From Euptelea pleiosperma (taxonomy: Eukaryota; Streptophyta; Magnoliopsida; Ranunculales; Eupteleaceae), in assembly GCA_035048495.1 (NCBI GenBank), contig CM068543.1, forward strand, positions 33,357,096-33,421,095: 64,000 nt of DNA, given 5' to 3'. Positions 23,572-33,815 of this stretch are shown here, one piece after another (position 1 is the first letter of the stretch; each line of letters starts with the position of its first letter). Made by a program: the position numbers and the translations under genes. The notes below the pieces were generated by a model. The model did not search any database, was not told the DNA's origin, and worked only from the letters and a program-made list of their open reading frames with translations.

Positions 23572-24064
23572 TGTCACGAGCCCGCCAATCAAGCCCGTTT
23601 TAGAGCCCATAACCAAGCCCGGTTATGGTTCAAGGAGTCTAGTGTGCCCTGGAAGTTTTTGGATGACTAGAGTGTGGTGAAGAACTCTAGAAGATGGAAA
23701 AATCTAGAATACTCAAGAGAATTATAGGGAAGTTCCACACATGTATCATATGTAGATATTCTAGATAGTTCTTAGGAGAAACATCTAGAGATTCTTTGGT
23801 AGAATTGTATAGAGAATTCTAGAATAAGACTTGAGGCCTATATAAAGAGCCAAGCCCCCTAATTTGTAACCATCAAGAGTTGAATAGCAATATACGCTTC
23901 CTCAATCTCTCAAACTCTCTTGTGTGCTTCTTGAGTGGGTTGAGTACTTAGGCAAGATGAGTCCTAAGTGACTAAAGGGGAAATGCTGACTTGAACTAAG
24001 CAAAGGAGTGCTAACTCGAGTGCCGCACGGTCCCTAACAAGTGTAAAAGACTTAGTCCATGACA
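23572..24064 (+). repeat. 3' LTR of the chromovirus
   Basis: It starts TGTCACGAGCCCGCCAATC right after the polypurine tract ggtgggggagag (23,560-23,571) and ends GACTTAGTCCATGACA. It is 493 bp against 479 bp for the 5' LTR. Relative to the 5' copy it has insertions near 23,745 and 23,860. Confidence 0.95.
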
Positions 24065-24470
24065 AAATGCTACAAACCTCACCTACTTATCCTGAAAGTA
24101 TGGAGGTTGCTAAACAACCCCGACTCCTCGTGGGCACAAATTATGAATCAAAATACTTAGAGATATTTGGAAAGACCTTTGGATGTGTATTTCTCTCATA
24201 TGGTTCACATGGCAAGAAAGAATGATGCACAGCCTTTAAGGACAAAATTCCAAACTCAAAATCGCTCAATGGAGCATCCATCAATGTCATAAATTCCCAT
24301 CCACTCCTAAGAGAATCCTCTTGTAAACCAATGGGCCAAACAAACAGGAACCCTAATCCACATGGAAAGACCCAGCTGATTGATGTTGGAAAGTCAATAT
24401 TGATGCTTCTTTTCAATCTACAGAATTAATGTGGCATTGCCATTGTTATACGTAACAGTTCACATTAATT
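24065..24470 (+). pseudogene. LINE fragment next to the chromovirus
   Basis: A frame reads KVWRLLNNPDSSWAQIMNQK YLE, a segment that follows the reverse transcriptase in plant L1-type LINEs. After about 250 bp of unclear sequence come CWKVNIDASFQST and, one frame over, GIAIVIRNSS, pieces of an RNase H domain. The order differs from the LINE piece left of the chromovirus, so the two may be separate insertions. Confidence 0.6.
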
Positions 24471-24499
24471 ATTTCCATGTATCTGGCTCACTAGCCCCA

Positions 24500-24715
24500 T
24501 GAATGTGTCCCACACCTTGGTGGACCTAGACACCAAAATCAGCGTGATACTAATTTTTAGCCATTGGATTTGAGCAATTTTTCATTGTGGGCTTCATGAA
24601 CAGGCTTTTGTGTTGGTTCCAAGTCAATGCTCAAATCCAATGGCTAAAAATCACCAATCACTGATTTTTGATATGTAGGTCCATCAAGGTGTGGGACAAC
24701 GTTCATGGGTCAGTT
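24500..24715. mobile_element. Foldback MITE with long inverted arms
   Basis: The left arm, cccacaccttggtggacct...ccattggatttgagca, is mirrored by tgctcaaatccaatggc...aggtccatcaaggtgtggg. The arms are about 75 bp with a loop near 24,590-24,620. It belongs to the aaaatcagc/ccattggattt family scattered through the window. Confidence 0.8.
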
Positions 24716-25577
24716 GGCCCAAAAGACTGCACCATGTGTCAATTTCAAGGGCTTCCGTATCAAAATTATGATACAGAATTCTGCATCATTTTCCAAATGA
24801 CAATAGTCTAGAGGCCCACATTTCATGGTTTGGTACGTTCACTTCATGTGATCTCTTATTACGTTGATCTACTGGGAGGGGCCCATCACGAAAAGCAGTT
24901 TCCATCAATTAGTTTGTCATCGTGCGAGGATTGAGACAATCCACAGATTCCGTATGCATGATGGTACAAATGGTCATCAATCTGGACCGTCCAAGTATTT
25001 GACCAGCCTCTTTCTTGCTTACAGCCCAAAATTCATCATTGTGATAACCCGTCAGATTAATATTCACCATTGAATTGGACGGTAAGGATCTTGTCCAAAT
25101 TGAGGGGGCTTAACAGGGCCACTAGATCATCCAAATGGTTTGAATTTTGAATTGGGCCTAAATCCAAGAGGTGGCCTAACAATTCCAGGGTCCAGGTCGA
25201 TAACCATGAATACACTTCAGCCCCCATGATTTTGGATAGTTTCCCATATGTTTTTTGACGAAGACTCTTGATCGGATCTAGTTGTCCGCAACTGGTTGTC
25301 AATTTGTTTGCCAATCTAAGGCTTGGCCCAATGTTACAACGGTCCAGATTGATGACCCACATGCAAGTAATCCCTGTAGATGAAAAAAGCCTAGACTGAC
25401 TGATCCATGAAACAGTCTTTTGTGCAATTTCATTTGTTTTGACCCTCTGATCACTCATTGGGGAATCCACTAAAGCACCAATTAAGACATACAGAAGCCA
25501 ACTCTGATGCATATTGGTCTATTACATAAACACAACTAAAACAGAAAGATGAACATGAAGATCAAACCCTAGATTTC
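24716..25577. other. Region downstream of the beta-glucosidase, including its 3' UTR
   Basis: No domain was recognised. The 151-codon minus-strand frame at 25,057-25,512 has no family resemblance and no splice context. The 3' UTR of the beta-glucosidase should occupy the part nearest 25,577; its end was not located. Confidence 0.4.
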
Positions 25578-28500
25578 CTACACTTGAGGCTTCTTTCTAC
25601 GAAGTACTTCTTTGAACCAATACGCCGACATTTTCGGGTACCTCTTGAGGTCCTTGTAGTCGACATAGACGAGACCAAACCTTGACGTGTACCCTGATCT
25701 CCATTCAAAGTTGTCGAGCAACGACCATGCAAAGTAACCAACCACATTGGCTCCATCATCGATCGCCTTCTTGAGTTGAATCAAATAGCTCTTGTAGAAA
25801 TTGATTCTTGTGGTGTCATGCAATCCCTTAGGAAGAGTGAGATTACCAGGATCATCCATGCCTGAAAAAAAACGACATCAAATTCAGGCCCCGATAAATG
25901 CAGGTACTGTATAAACATGTTAGTAAAAATGTCACAATGGGTTTATGGATCATACCATTTTCTGATAGAATCATGGTGGGATTCCCGTAGTTTTCTTTTA
26001 TGTAGGTCACAGCTTTGTACATTCCCCATGGAACCATGTAAAGCCAGTAAGAGTATGCCTGCAAATGTTCAAATTGTCAACCACGACGATCATGATTTAC
26101 ATTTGCCGCAGCAAATAAATTAATGGGTCATGCATGAAACTATTCAAAAAGATATAGCATTTTTAGGGAATTCAAACCCGCGAAAATGCCCAACTCATTT
26201 AGAATTAAAATCTGGATTTAAAATATAGAAGACAGTAAGACCGCATTTTACTTACTCTTTGTCCAATAGGCACCCCCTTACGCTCGTCTGCAAGGAAAGA
26301 TATGCAGTTTCAGTAATAGAAGGTGATACTGAAGGATGAATATATGTGTTCTGTTACGAGGTAGGACGGGAGGAAGAAGGGCTTACAAGCAAATCCAGCT
26401 TGCCAGTCCATCTGGTAGTCTGTGACCTTCTGCTTTGGCTGATGTGGATCATACATGTAGTAAGCAGTATATTGGTTAACACCCAAAAAATCCATTGAGC
26501 CCTTCACCATCTTAACCTCTGCTTTAGTGAACTTAGGAAGCCGAGCGCCGACAATTTCTTGCATTGTTTTTGGGTACTCTCCATATACAATTGGATGAAG
26601 AAACCTGCAATGCCCAAGATTATCAACCAACCCATGAACTGATTATCATGTTTTAGTATGATATCTGATGATGTTTAGGTTCTTACCATCCTACATGAAA
26701 GTCCCTCGCTCTTTGAGCTGCCAGTTGGTCGGCTTTTGATTTCGTAAGAGGTTCATACCAGACAAAATCCAAGAGAATTCCAATTTTCCCTTTTTGTTTT
26801 GCCTAAAATTTTCAAGAGACACTTATCAGTAACCACACAATGCTTTCATGACTTGGATCAAAACTGTTGAATCAAAACTTGTAGCTCTTTACCTGATACT
26901 TTTCACGGTATCTCTGAACCGCGGCTCCATGGGACAGAATCAGATTATGGGCCACAATGTAAGGCTCGGTAGCCGAATTTCCAGCTGTACAATTTCCGAA
27001 TGGTTTGGAACACCTTCCTGGAGCAAAGATCCCATTGTCATACCCAAGAGCAGCAACCACTCTTGGTTCATTGAATGTCATCCAATTTTTCACTCTATCG
27101 CCAAATGTCTTGAAACAAAAATCCGCGAAATCAGCATATGCCTTCCTGCATGTTTTGGATCAGTAATCAATTATTCCTTACCCAATTAGAGATACTTCGA
27201 GGATTAATCGAAGAGATTTACGATTATGTATTTGGTTTATCATCATCCTAACCTAATAATCAGATGTTCGTAAGAGAAAAAAATAAGACACGCAGGGGCT
27301 GTTATGTTATGACCCAAACTGTATAAGGGCTTAACTTTCAGCTCCACTATCACTAGGTGCTTTTGGAGTATTGGTTAGGTTCCTAACATTTGGTATCAGA
27401 GCCAATCCCACGTCATGTGTTCAAGTCACAGGAGGGGTGACCTTGGGAAAGGGCTACCTGGGGGCTCGCTCAAAAAGAGAAAATAGGGGTACCGGAAGAA
27501 ATGCTGGTGGCCTGCTCACATTATGTTGGATAATCTACAGATCCAGTTTAATTCTTATCTTAGTAACAAGATAAGAACTCGGAACCGATCAATTGGGTTG
27601 ACTGTACTCAAGATTATCATGTAGTTCAGCGATTAATGAAGATCAACACATCAAGAAAAGGATAAATAAAAATTACATGGAACAAAAATCTCAAGATTAA
27701 AACGGAACTTACACAACTTTGCGGCTCAACAACCCTTTGTACTGCTTCTCCAGTGCTTCAGGAAGATCATAGTGATAGAGATTTGCATACGGCGTTATGC
27801 CTATACATTCCACACAATGGTAACAAATTCAATCAATTAATGTACAAATTCAATCATACGGCATCGTTTGCGAGTCTAACCTCTTGCTGCTGAGACAGCC
27901 ACCAATGTCACATGATATTGTCACATGATATTGATTCCATCTAATAAAATTTAATGCCCAAAGATATAATAGGCCCGATACAGTCCGACATCATAATCCC
28001 CCAAATCCCGCTTTTTTTAAAAAAAAATCCCAAAATCCCGCTGATCTAGGGGTTATCACATCATTGTCCATTTTTAATTTTCTACAAAATTTACCTTTTT
28101 GGAGCAAGAAGTCAATCAACTTGTTGTAATAAGCAACTCCCTTCCAATTTACCTTCCCCACTCCATCTACATCAACACATACACTTTGATTTAAGATCTG
28201 AGATCTCACAATTACTTAGAAACTAAAAAGAACTAGAAAAAAAATATACCTGGGAAAATCCTGGACCACGAGATCGAGAACCGGTATGCGTCGAAGTTCA
28301 ATTTTGCCATGATATTCACATCTTCCTGCAACCAAAAAAAAATTTAATTTTGCATTCCACAAAAGGGAAAAACTCTATATAGTCTAACATAGATCTTTAG
28401 GTTGGACATGTCGCAAGCGTAATCGAAGCTAGCGTAGATGAGCCTCAATCATGCTAGTTCACAAAATCAATAAGATTGATCCGAGCCCGTAGATGCTTCG

Positions 28501-29735
28501 ACATGCTATAATAATAATAATAATCATCATAATAATAATAATATGAAAAGCTGGTTGAGGAAATAAAAAATAATAAAGAAATTAAAAATCAATTTAATTT
28601 ATTAAAAATTAGTAGAAAAAATGGGACATTAGCAGACACATTGTATAAACCTGAGTGGCTCGGCTCATTTACACCTCTAATCTGACTCACCCGATTAACC
28701 GAGTCGACTCAGTAACTACAGCTTCAGTGCCGAGTTAGCTCTTTGCATTTTATGAATTTACACAAACGTGATGATTCTCTATATTAAATTGCGTCCTACT
28801 GCTTGCACATAAACATTGATCCAGACCATCCGAACAATTACAAAGGACCATCATTATGATGTACCATGCTCAAATCATGCACCTATTGAATGATCTTAGC
28901 CATCGAGCCAATCAGACGGTTAGGAACATACAATCAACACATTTTTTTGAGTCTAATAGATGATGATGTCCTGAAGTCCTAATCAATGGGAAACTAACAC
29001 ATTTTTCAGCTCCATTGGATGATCTAGCCATCCGATCCGATCAATTCAAAATTAACTGTGATGGTAAATGGGTTTGGTTTTCTGGGACACGTGTCATGCA
29101 AATACGAGAGTACCATTTACAAGTTGATGCTACCGGTGCCAGCATAGTAAAACTCCGGACTACCTAAAACATATAATTTGCATTTCTTACATACAAAAGT
29201 AAAACCATGAGCAGAAAGCGAAACAGAGGTAAGACCGTTAAGAGGCCGAGTCAACCCGGGGGAAATCGCGATCCGACACACCGAGTTGTAATAAAAAGAA
29301 ATTAATTAAAAGAACCGAAATCTTACTTTGTATCGGTGATATTGATCCACCGAAACATCGCCGGTTGCGTTCTTCGCAATATTTCCTATTTTATATTTCA
29401 ATTAGAAAAGAAAAATCCATTAGACCCAAACGGGAAAAGAAAAAAAAAATAGAAGGGCAAAACTGGTAATTTCGCAATTTTTTTTTACCGGGAATGTTCA
29501 CAAAGACGTCCCAGATGCTCGGTCCTCTACCGTCCTTTCTCGCCATGCCCTCCACTTGATACGCAGAAGTCGCCGTCCCAAACACAAAACCCTTCGGGAA
29601 GCTCTCTCTGCTTAGTCCACCCGTATCAAAATGGACGGTTTCCGGCCGTAAAGCCGCACCGGATTCCGATGCATGTGCGACGTACAGGATAAGGAGGACA
29701 GAATGCAGATAGAGGAATAGCAATCGAGACCTCAT
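25578..29735 (-). CDS. BGLU44: Glycoside hydrolase family 1 beta-glucosidase, BGLU44-like, complete
   Basis: It hydrolyses terminal beta-glucosyl (in this clade also beta-mannosyl) residues from oligosaccharides and glycosides. Eleven exons (minus strand): 29,489-29,735; 29,327-29,385; 28,250-28,325; 28,095-28,166; 27,713-27,800; 26,893-27,145; 26,687-26,802; 26,387-26,604; 26,256-26,287; 25,956-26,058; 25,578-25,861. All introns are GT-AG and all phases match. The total is 1,548 nt, 515 residues plus TAG, a normal family length. Residues 1-22 form a hydrophobic signal peptide ending AHA, so secretion or vacuolar delivery is likely. Catalytic acid/base Glu207 lies in WMTFNEP and nucleophile Glu420 in MILSENG. 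Gln60 in TSAYQVEG and [11 protein letters not shown] shape the sugar site. Wording such as [16 protein letters not shown] and LKRYPKMSA matches the Arabidopsis BGLU44 and rice Os3BGlu7 clade. Intron 2 is about 940 bp. Exact substrate cannot be told from sequence. Confidence 0.95.
27298..27560 (+). mobile_element. Retroelement leader-like fragment inside intron 5 of the beta-glucosidase
   Basis: Plus-strand sequence ggttaggttcctaacatt then tggtatcagagcc (near 27,386) looks like an LTR end followed by a tRNA-Met primer site, antisense to the host gene. It could come from a small TRIM-type or truncated LTR element. A tRNA-derived SINE is an alternative, since gtgttcaagtcaca follows. No second LTR or target duplication was found. 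Confidence 0.4.
28501..28545. repeat. (ATA)n microsatellite in intron 2
   Basis: A run of ataataataat interrupted by tcatcat, within the longest intron of the beta-glucosidase. Confidence 0.9.
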
Positions 29736-29960
29736 TGTGAGGAGAGAGAGAGAGAAGAAGCTGAAGCTCTGTTCGGTTTGAGTGATGGGGGAGTGAGAAT
29801 TTAAAGAGATGGAAGAGATGATGGTGTTTGTGAAAGGACTAAATTACCCTTAACTTAGGAAACCAAATCAAGCAGTGATTGGACCTTTCTGTAGGATAAG
29901 ACTGAAATGATCCGCGTTTTAGGTGGAAATGACAAATTAACGTTCGCACGTACACGTGAC
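29736..29960 (-). promoter_or_regulatory. Beta-glucosidase 5' UTR and proximal promoter
   Basis: On the minus strand the ATG is preceded by a CT-rich leader (cttcttctctctctctctcc, 29,739-29,760). A weak TATA-like ctctttaaattctc lies at about 29,796-29,807, some 65 bp upstream of the ATG. A CACGTG core lies at 29,953-29,958. The transcription start is inferred, not seen. Confidence 0.5.
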
Positions 29961-30004
29961 TTGTTCAACAATTTAGACTGTACGGTTCTCACGCCAAAAT
30001 TAGA

Positions 30005-30375
30005 GTAAAACTTTGATGCCAGGAGGGTGCATTGTGAGACACGTGGCACACTCCTAGACGACGCTGACCTTATGGATTTTTGGCCAATCCCTATATAGAC
30101 CCTCAAGAAAATCAACCTGATTAGTGATTTATAGGCGTTGGATTGGAATTATTTTCATGGGTTCATTTTAACCATGGGAATTTGATCAATTGACCATTAT
30201 TTGAGGTACAAAGATCCAAAGCTTTAAAATCACTAATCAAGCTGATTTTTGGTTTGTAGGTCCACCTACGATTGTAAAAACATCCACACGGTCAGAGTCC
30301 TCTAATAGTGTACCACGTGGCTTATATAGCTTCATGTGATTGGCCTCGATGACAGCCCTGTCATTAAAGTTTTAC
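30005..30375. mobile_element. Foldback MITE with G-box arms, copy in the beta-glucosidase upstream region
   Basis: Ends GTAAAACTTTGATG and the inverted CATTAAAGTTTTAC define the element. Inside, cacgtggcacactcc...gctgacc is mirrored by ggtcagagtcctc...ccacgtggc. CACGTG lies at 30,040-30,045 and 30,314-30,319, 305 to 585 bp upstream of the start codon. The centre has the aatcaacctgattagtgat / atcactaatcaagctgattt pair. Flanking aaatta words hint at, but do not prove, a target duplication. Confidence 0.75.
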
Positions 30376-30405
30376 TGAAATTACCCTTCCTTCAAGTAAA
30401 CCCCC

Positions 30406-30755
30406 GGTGTGAGAGAAGCCGATCACAGCCCACAGTATGAGCCACGTGGCATATTCTTAGAGGGCGCTGACCTTGTGGATGTTTGGCCAATCACTAGGTG
30501 GACTTTCAGACCAAAAATGAACCTGATCAGTGATTTCTAAGCATTGGATCGAAGTTATTTTTTTTAACAGTAGGAATTTGAGCATTATTGAGCGTTATTT
30601 TGGTGCAAAGATCCAAAGGTTGTAAATCACTAATCAGGCTGATTTGTGGTTTGCAGGTCCACCTAGTTATTGGCGAAACATCTACACATTCAGCGTCCGT
30701 TAAGAGTGTGCCGCATGACTCGTACTGTGGGCTGTGATCGGCTTCGTTCACTCTC
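30406..30755. mobile_element. Foldback MITE with G-box arm, second copy
   Basis: The left arm gagaagccgatcacagccca, then cagtatgagccacgtggc (CACGTG at 30,443-30,448), is mirrored by ccgcatgactcgtactgtgg and gctgtgatcggcttcg. The right arm has lost the CACGTG core. The interior carries the shared atcagtgatttctaagcattgg pair. Confidence 0.75.
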
Positions 30756-30762
30756 GGTTGAC

Positions 30763-31390
30763 TTAGATTTGATCTAATAATGACTGATGAAATACATTCT
30801 ATCAATGAAAATGTATGTTGGTAAAAATAAAATTCATTTTTTTCACTGTGGAGTCTGAGAATCCAACGGTTGTTGATAGCGTTGAGCATGCATCAGCTTT
30901 TGTCAAAGCAAAACAACCGTTGGATTCTCAGAATACAATGTGAGGACACAAGTGAAAGGACAAGTCATAAAAGTTGAGTACTGGGACCCTAGTTTTGACC
31001 CCCACTTTGGCGTACCCACATAGAAGATGAATCAATGGCTGATTTTTGGTGAGGATGATCTCCTCACCATATAGATCACCCTCACTAAAAAAATCAGCCC
31101 ATTCTAAAATTTCCAAACCCGTCAAATGTGTTTTCAAGTATCACGGTAAAAATCCACGGTTCATAATTCTTCAACTTCTAAACCCGTCTATGAATATTTG
31201 TGAGGATGATCTCCTCACCATAGAGATCACCATAGAGATCATCCTCACCAAAAATCAGCCATTGATTCATCTTCAACGTGGGTACGCCAAAGTGGGGGTA
31301 AAAAATGAGGGTCCCCGCAGTCCGACCCATTGAATAATGGGTAAGTGAAGCGTGTTGTTTTGAAATATGCAAGAAGTGATATGGGAGGGT
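30763..31390. repeat. Dispersed repeat copy 1, interrupted by a foldback MITE
   Basis: Blocks such as gaaatacattctatcaatga, agaatccaacggttgttg...caaccgttggattctcag and gaataatgggtaagtgaagc match 34,778-35,130. In this copy a foldback element occupies 30,982-31,316. An internal hairpin spans about 30,850-30,935. Confidence 0.65.
30982..31316. mobile_element. Foldback MITE (gggaccct...agggtccc)
   Basis: Its arms are gggaccctagttttgacccc then cactttggcgtaccca, mirrored by gggtacgccaaagtgggggt and ...gagggtccc. Both halves carry gtgaggatgatctcctcac and ccaaaaatcagcc. The uninterrupted sister locus at 34,778-35,130 lacks it, which supports it as an insertion. One half also sits at 1,075-1,235. 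Confidence 0.7.
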
Positions 31391-31422
31391 GTTTTGGGCC
31401 TTTTGGCAATGGGTCGGGCTCC

Positions 31423-31784
31423 AGTTACCTTAAAATGACAGGCCCCAGTTACAGGAGACAATATGAGCCACGTGGCACATTATTAGAGGAATTTGACCGT
31501 ATAGATGTATGTAAAATCTCTACGTGGACTTATAAACAAAAATCAGCCTGGTTGGTGATTTCTAGGCATTGGATCTTTGTACGTCAAATAATGCTCAAAT
31601 TGCCACAGTTGCAATTAACCCGTGAAAACAAGTCCAATTCAACGCCTATAAATCACTAATCAGGCTGACTTTTGGTTCGTGGGTCCACTTAGGGATTGGT
31701 CAAACATCCATACGGTCAGAGTCCTCAAAGAGTATGCCACACCGCTCATATTGTGTCCTGTAACCGTAGCCTGTCCTCTTAGGG
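31423..31784. mobile_element. Foldback MITE with G-box arm, third copy
   Basis: The left arm has aaaatgacaggccccagtta, caggagacaatatgagccacgtggc; the right arm has gccacaccgctcatattgtg, tcctgtaaccgtagcctgtc. The shared ggttggtgatttctaggcat and tataaatcactaatcaggct pair is in the centre. CACGTG survives only on the left. Confidence 0.7.
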
Positions 31785-31811
31785 CGCTAAGGGGAGCCTG
31801 AGCCTTTGGCA

Positions 31812-32182
31812 AGGGACGGGCTCCAGTTACCGCCCTAAAATGACAGGCTCCAAGTACAGGACACAATATGAGCCATGTGTCATGTTTTTAGAGGACTCTG
31901 ACCGTATGGATGTATGGCCAATCTCTAAATGGACCTACAAACCAAAAATCAGTCCGATTAGTGATTTATAGAAGTTAGATCTTTGTATGTCAAATACTGT
32001 TCAATTGGGGGAATTTGAGCAGTATTTGACGTACAAAGATCCAACGCCTAGAAATCACTAATCAGGCTGATTTTTGGTTTGTGGGTCCACCTAGGGATTG
32101 GTCATGCATCCATAAGGTCAGAGTCCTCTAAGAGTATGCCACGTCGCTCATATTGTGTCCAGTAACCGTAGCCTGTCATCTT
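31812..32182. mobile_element. Foldback MITE, fourth copy
   Basis: Arms aaaatgacaggctccaagta, caggacacaatatgagcc and the mirror gctcatattgtgtccagtaa, ccgtagcctgtcat closely match the neighbouring copy at 31,423-31,784, so the two are from one subfamily. The CACGTG core is changed to catgtg on the left and cacgtcg on the right. Confidence 0.7.
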
Positions 32183-32346
32183 TGACTTTTTTTAAAAGAA
32201 AAAAAGTAGAAGAATCAGCCCAAACGACCTTAAATAGAAGGAAAAAGATGTAACAAGGTATGCCTGAAACTGTTTCAAATGAGGAAGCACCATTTTGGTT
32301 ACCTATCGCTGTCATCTGGACCCACTGATCGCATGGAAGTTTATCC

Positions 32347-32690
32347 CAAGGTTTAAAGGGGACCGTTATAATGGTACAATGGACTGGGGGCGTTACCGTT
32401 TTTTCCGTTACAACGAAAAAAATGCTCAGGGGCAAAAATGGAAAAAAAGGGAAAATAACCAAAAAAATTTGAATTTCAAAAATGGAAAATAACGGGAAAA
32501 AACGGAAAAAAACAAAAATAACGGCATTTTTTTAATAAAATTTTCAGAAAATAACGGTCATTATTTTCGTTATAACGGAAAAATAAGGGTCGTTATCTGG
32601 GCGTTTTAACGGTCCATAACGTAATGGGGTAGGTCCGAATCCATTATAACGGCCGTTATTTTTGTTATAACGGCCGTTTTTTAAACCTTG
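32347..32690. mobile_element. Complete hAT-type MITE (TATAACGG subfamily), 344 bp
   Basis: Termini CAAGGTTTAAA / TTTAAACCTTG and a perfect 8-bp duplication gtttatcc (32,339-32,346; 32,691-32,698). Its sequence resembles 1,804-2,226 throughout. Confidence 0.9.
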
Positions 32691-32960
32691 GTTTATCCCA
32701 CCCCTTGGTGGATATACAAACCAAAAATCACCCTGATTGGTATTCTATAACCATTAGATTTTAGCACTTTTTAAGGCGTTCTTATAGCCGTTGAATGCAA
32801 CCATTATTTTTGTAATAAAACCAACGCCTAAAAATCATCAAACAAGCTGATTTTTTGTACGACGTTAAGGGGTGGGCTAAACATCCATGCCGTCAGTGGA
32901 CCCAGATGACAGAGGTGACTACCAAAACTGTCACTTCCGCAATTGAAAAGATCTCAGGTA

Positions 32961-33404
32961 TAGGGCTGTCAACAGATACTATTCAGATCGAATATAAGCA
33001 TATCCGAATCCGATTCGATATCCTAAATCGATATTCGAATTCGAATCCGATTCACTTATCGGATATCCGATAATATCCGATCCGAAAATTAGATATATAT
33101 ATATAATGCATTATTGTATTTACATAATAATAAATATATATATGTAAAATAATTATAAATATTATCTTTCTATGTAATAAATATTATTTAATATTATAAC
33201 TATTGTATATAATAAATATCATTTATAAATATTAAATATAATTATTAATTAATATATCGGATCGAATATTATCGAATCAAATACATCAATATTCAAATCC
33301 GTATCCCAAAACTATTTGAATATGAAAAATATATTCGAATCCGAATTTGATATCCGATTTTTCGAATACGGATTCGAATTTTCGACTATCCATTGACAGC
33401 CCTG
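32961..33404. mobile_element. hAT-type MITE, TAGGGCTGTCAA family, 444 bp
   Basis: It opens TAGGGCTGTCAA and closes TTGACAGCCCTG with a perfect 8-bp duplication, ctcaggta (32,953-32,960; 33,405-33,412). The interior is rich in ccgaatccgattcgatatcc-type words, has an AT-rich core and is non-coding. Confidence 0.9.
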
Positions 33405-33439
33405 CTCAGGTATACCTTGTTACAGCACAACCCTAAATA

Positions 33440-33815
33440 GAATTGAGTGACTCTAAAACTTCTATCACAGCGTGTCAGAATAAAAATCATAGGCCACATG
33501 GTACACTCTTAGTGGACCCTGACTGTATTGATGTTTGGCCAGTCCCTCAGTGGACCTCTAAACCAAAAGTCAGCCCGATTAGTGATTTACAACCTTTGGA
33601 TCTTTGCACCCAAAAAACGCTCAATAATGCTCGAATTCTTACCGTTAAAATCAACCCATGAAAATAACTTCAATCGAATCGCTTCGAAATCATTAATCAG
33701 GCTGATTCGTGGTTTAGAGATCCACAGAGGGATTGGCCAAACATCCATACGGTCAGCGTCCTCTAAGAGTGTGTCACATGGCTCGTACTGTGGGCTGTGA
33801 TCGGCTTCGCTCACA
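33440..33815. mobile_element. Foldback MITE, fifth copy
   Basis: The left side has gtgactctaaaacttctatc, ccacatggtacactcttag, aaaagtcagcccgattagtg. The right side has aatcattaatcaggctgatt, gtcctctaagagtgtgtcac and actgtgggctgtgatcggc. The right terminus matches the arms of 30,406-30,755. Confidence 0.65.

Larger units (their letters stand above)
18476..24064 (+). mobile_element. Ty3/gypsy chromovirus with both LTRs, 5.6 kb, decayed
   Basis: The order is 5' LTR, tRNA-Met primer site, gag, protease, reverse transcriptase, RNase H, integrase, chromodomain, polypurine tract, 3' LTR. This pol order with a C-terminal chromodomain defines a chromovirus. The short length and LTRs of about 480 bp suggest a Reina/Galadriel-type lineage (inference). 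The LTRs differ at many positions and by indels, perhaps near 10 percent by eye, so it is old. Multiple stops interrupt pol. Flanking 5-mers (caaac and aaatg) do not match, so the target duplication is lost. Confidence 0.95.
32250..33423. mobile_element. Foldback MITE holding two nested hAT elements
   Basis: The ends gtaacaaggtatgcctga and the inverted gtataccttgttac, and the inner pair tgtcatctggacccactga / tcagtggacccagatgaca, define one older foldback element. A hAT MITE (32,347-32,690) with 8-bp duplication gtttatcc and another (32,961-33,404) with 8-bp duplication ctcaggta sit inside it. Confidence 0.8.

Noticed and set aside
25057..25512. 151-codon minus-strand frame after the beta-glucosidase
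   Set aside because: No recognisable domain, no splice context, and the DNA looks like ordinary downstream sequence. Length alone is weak evidence.
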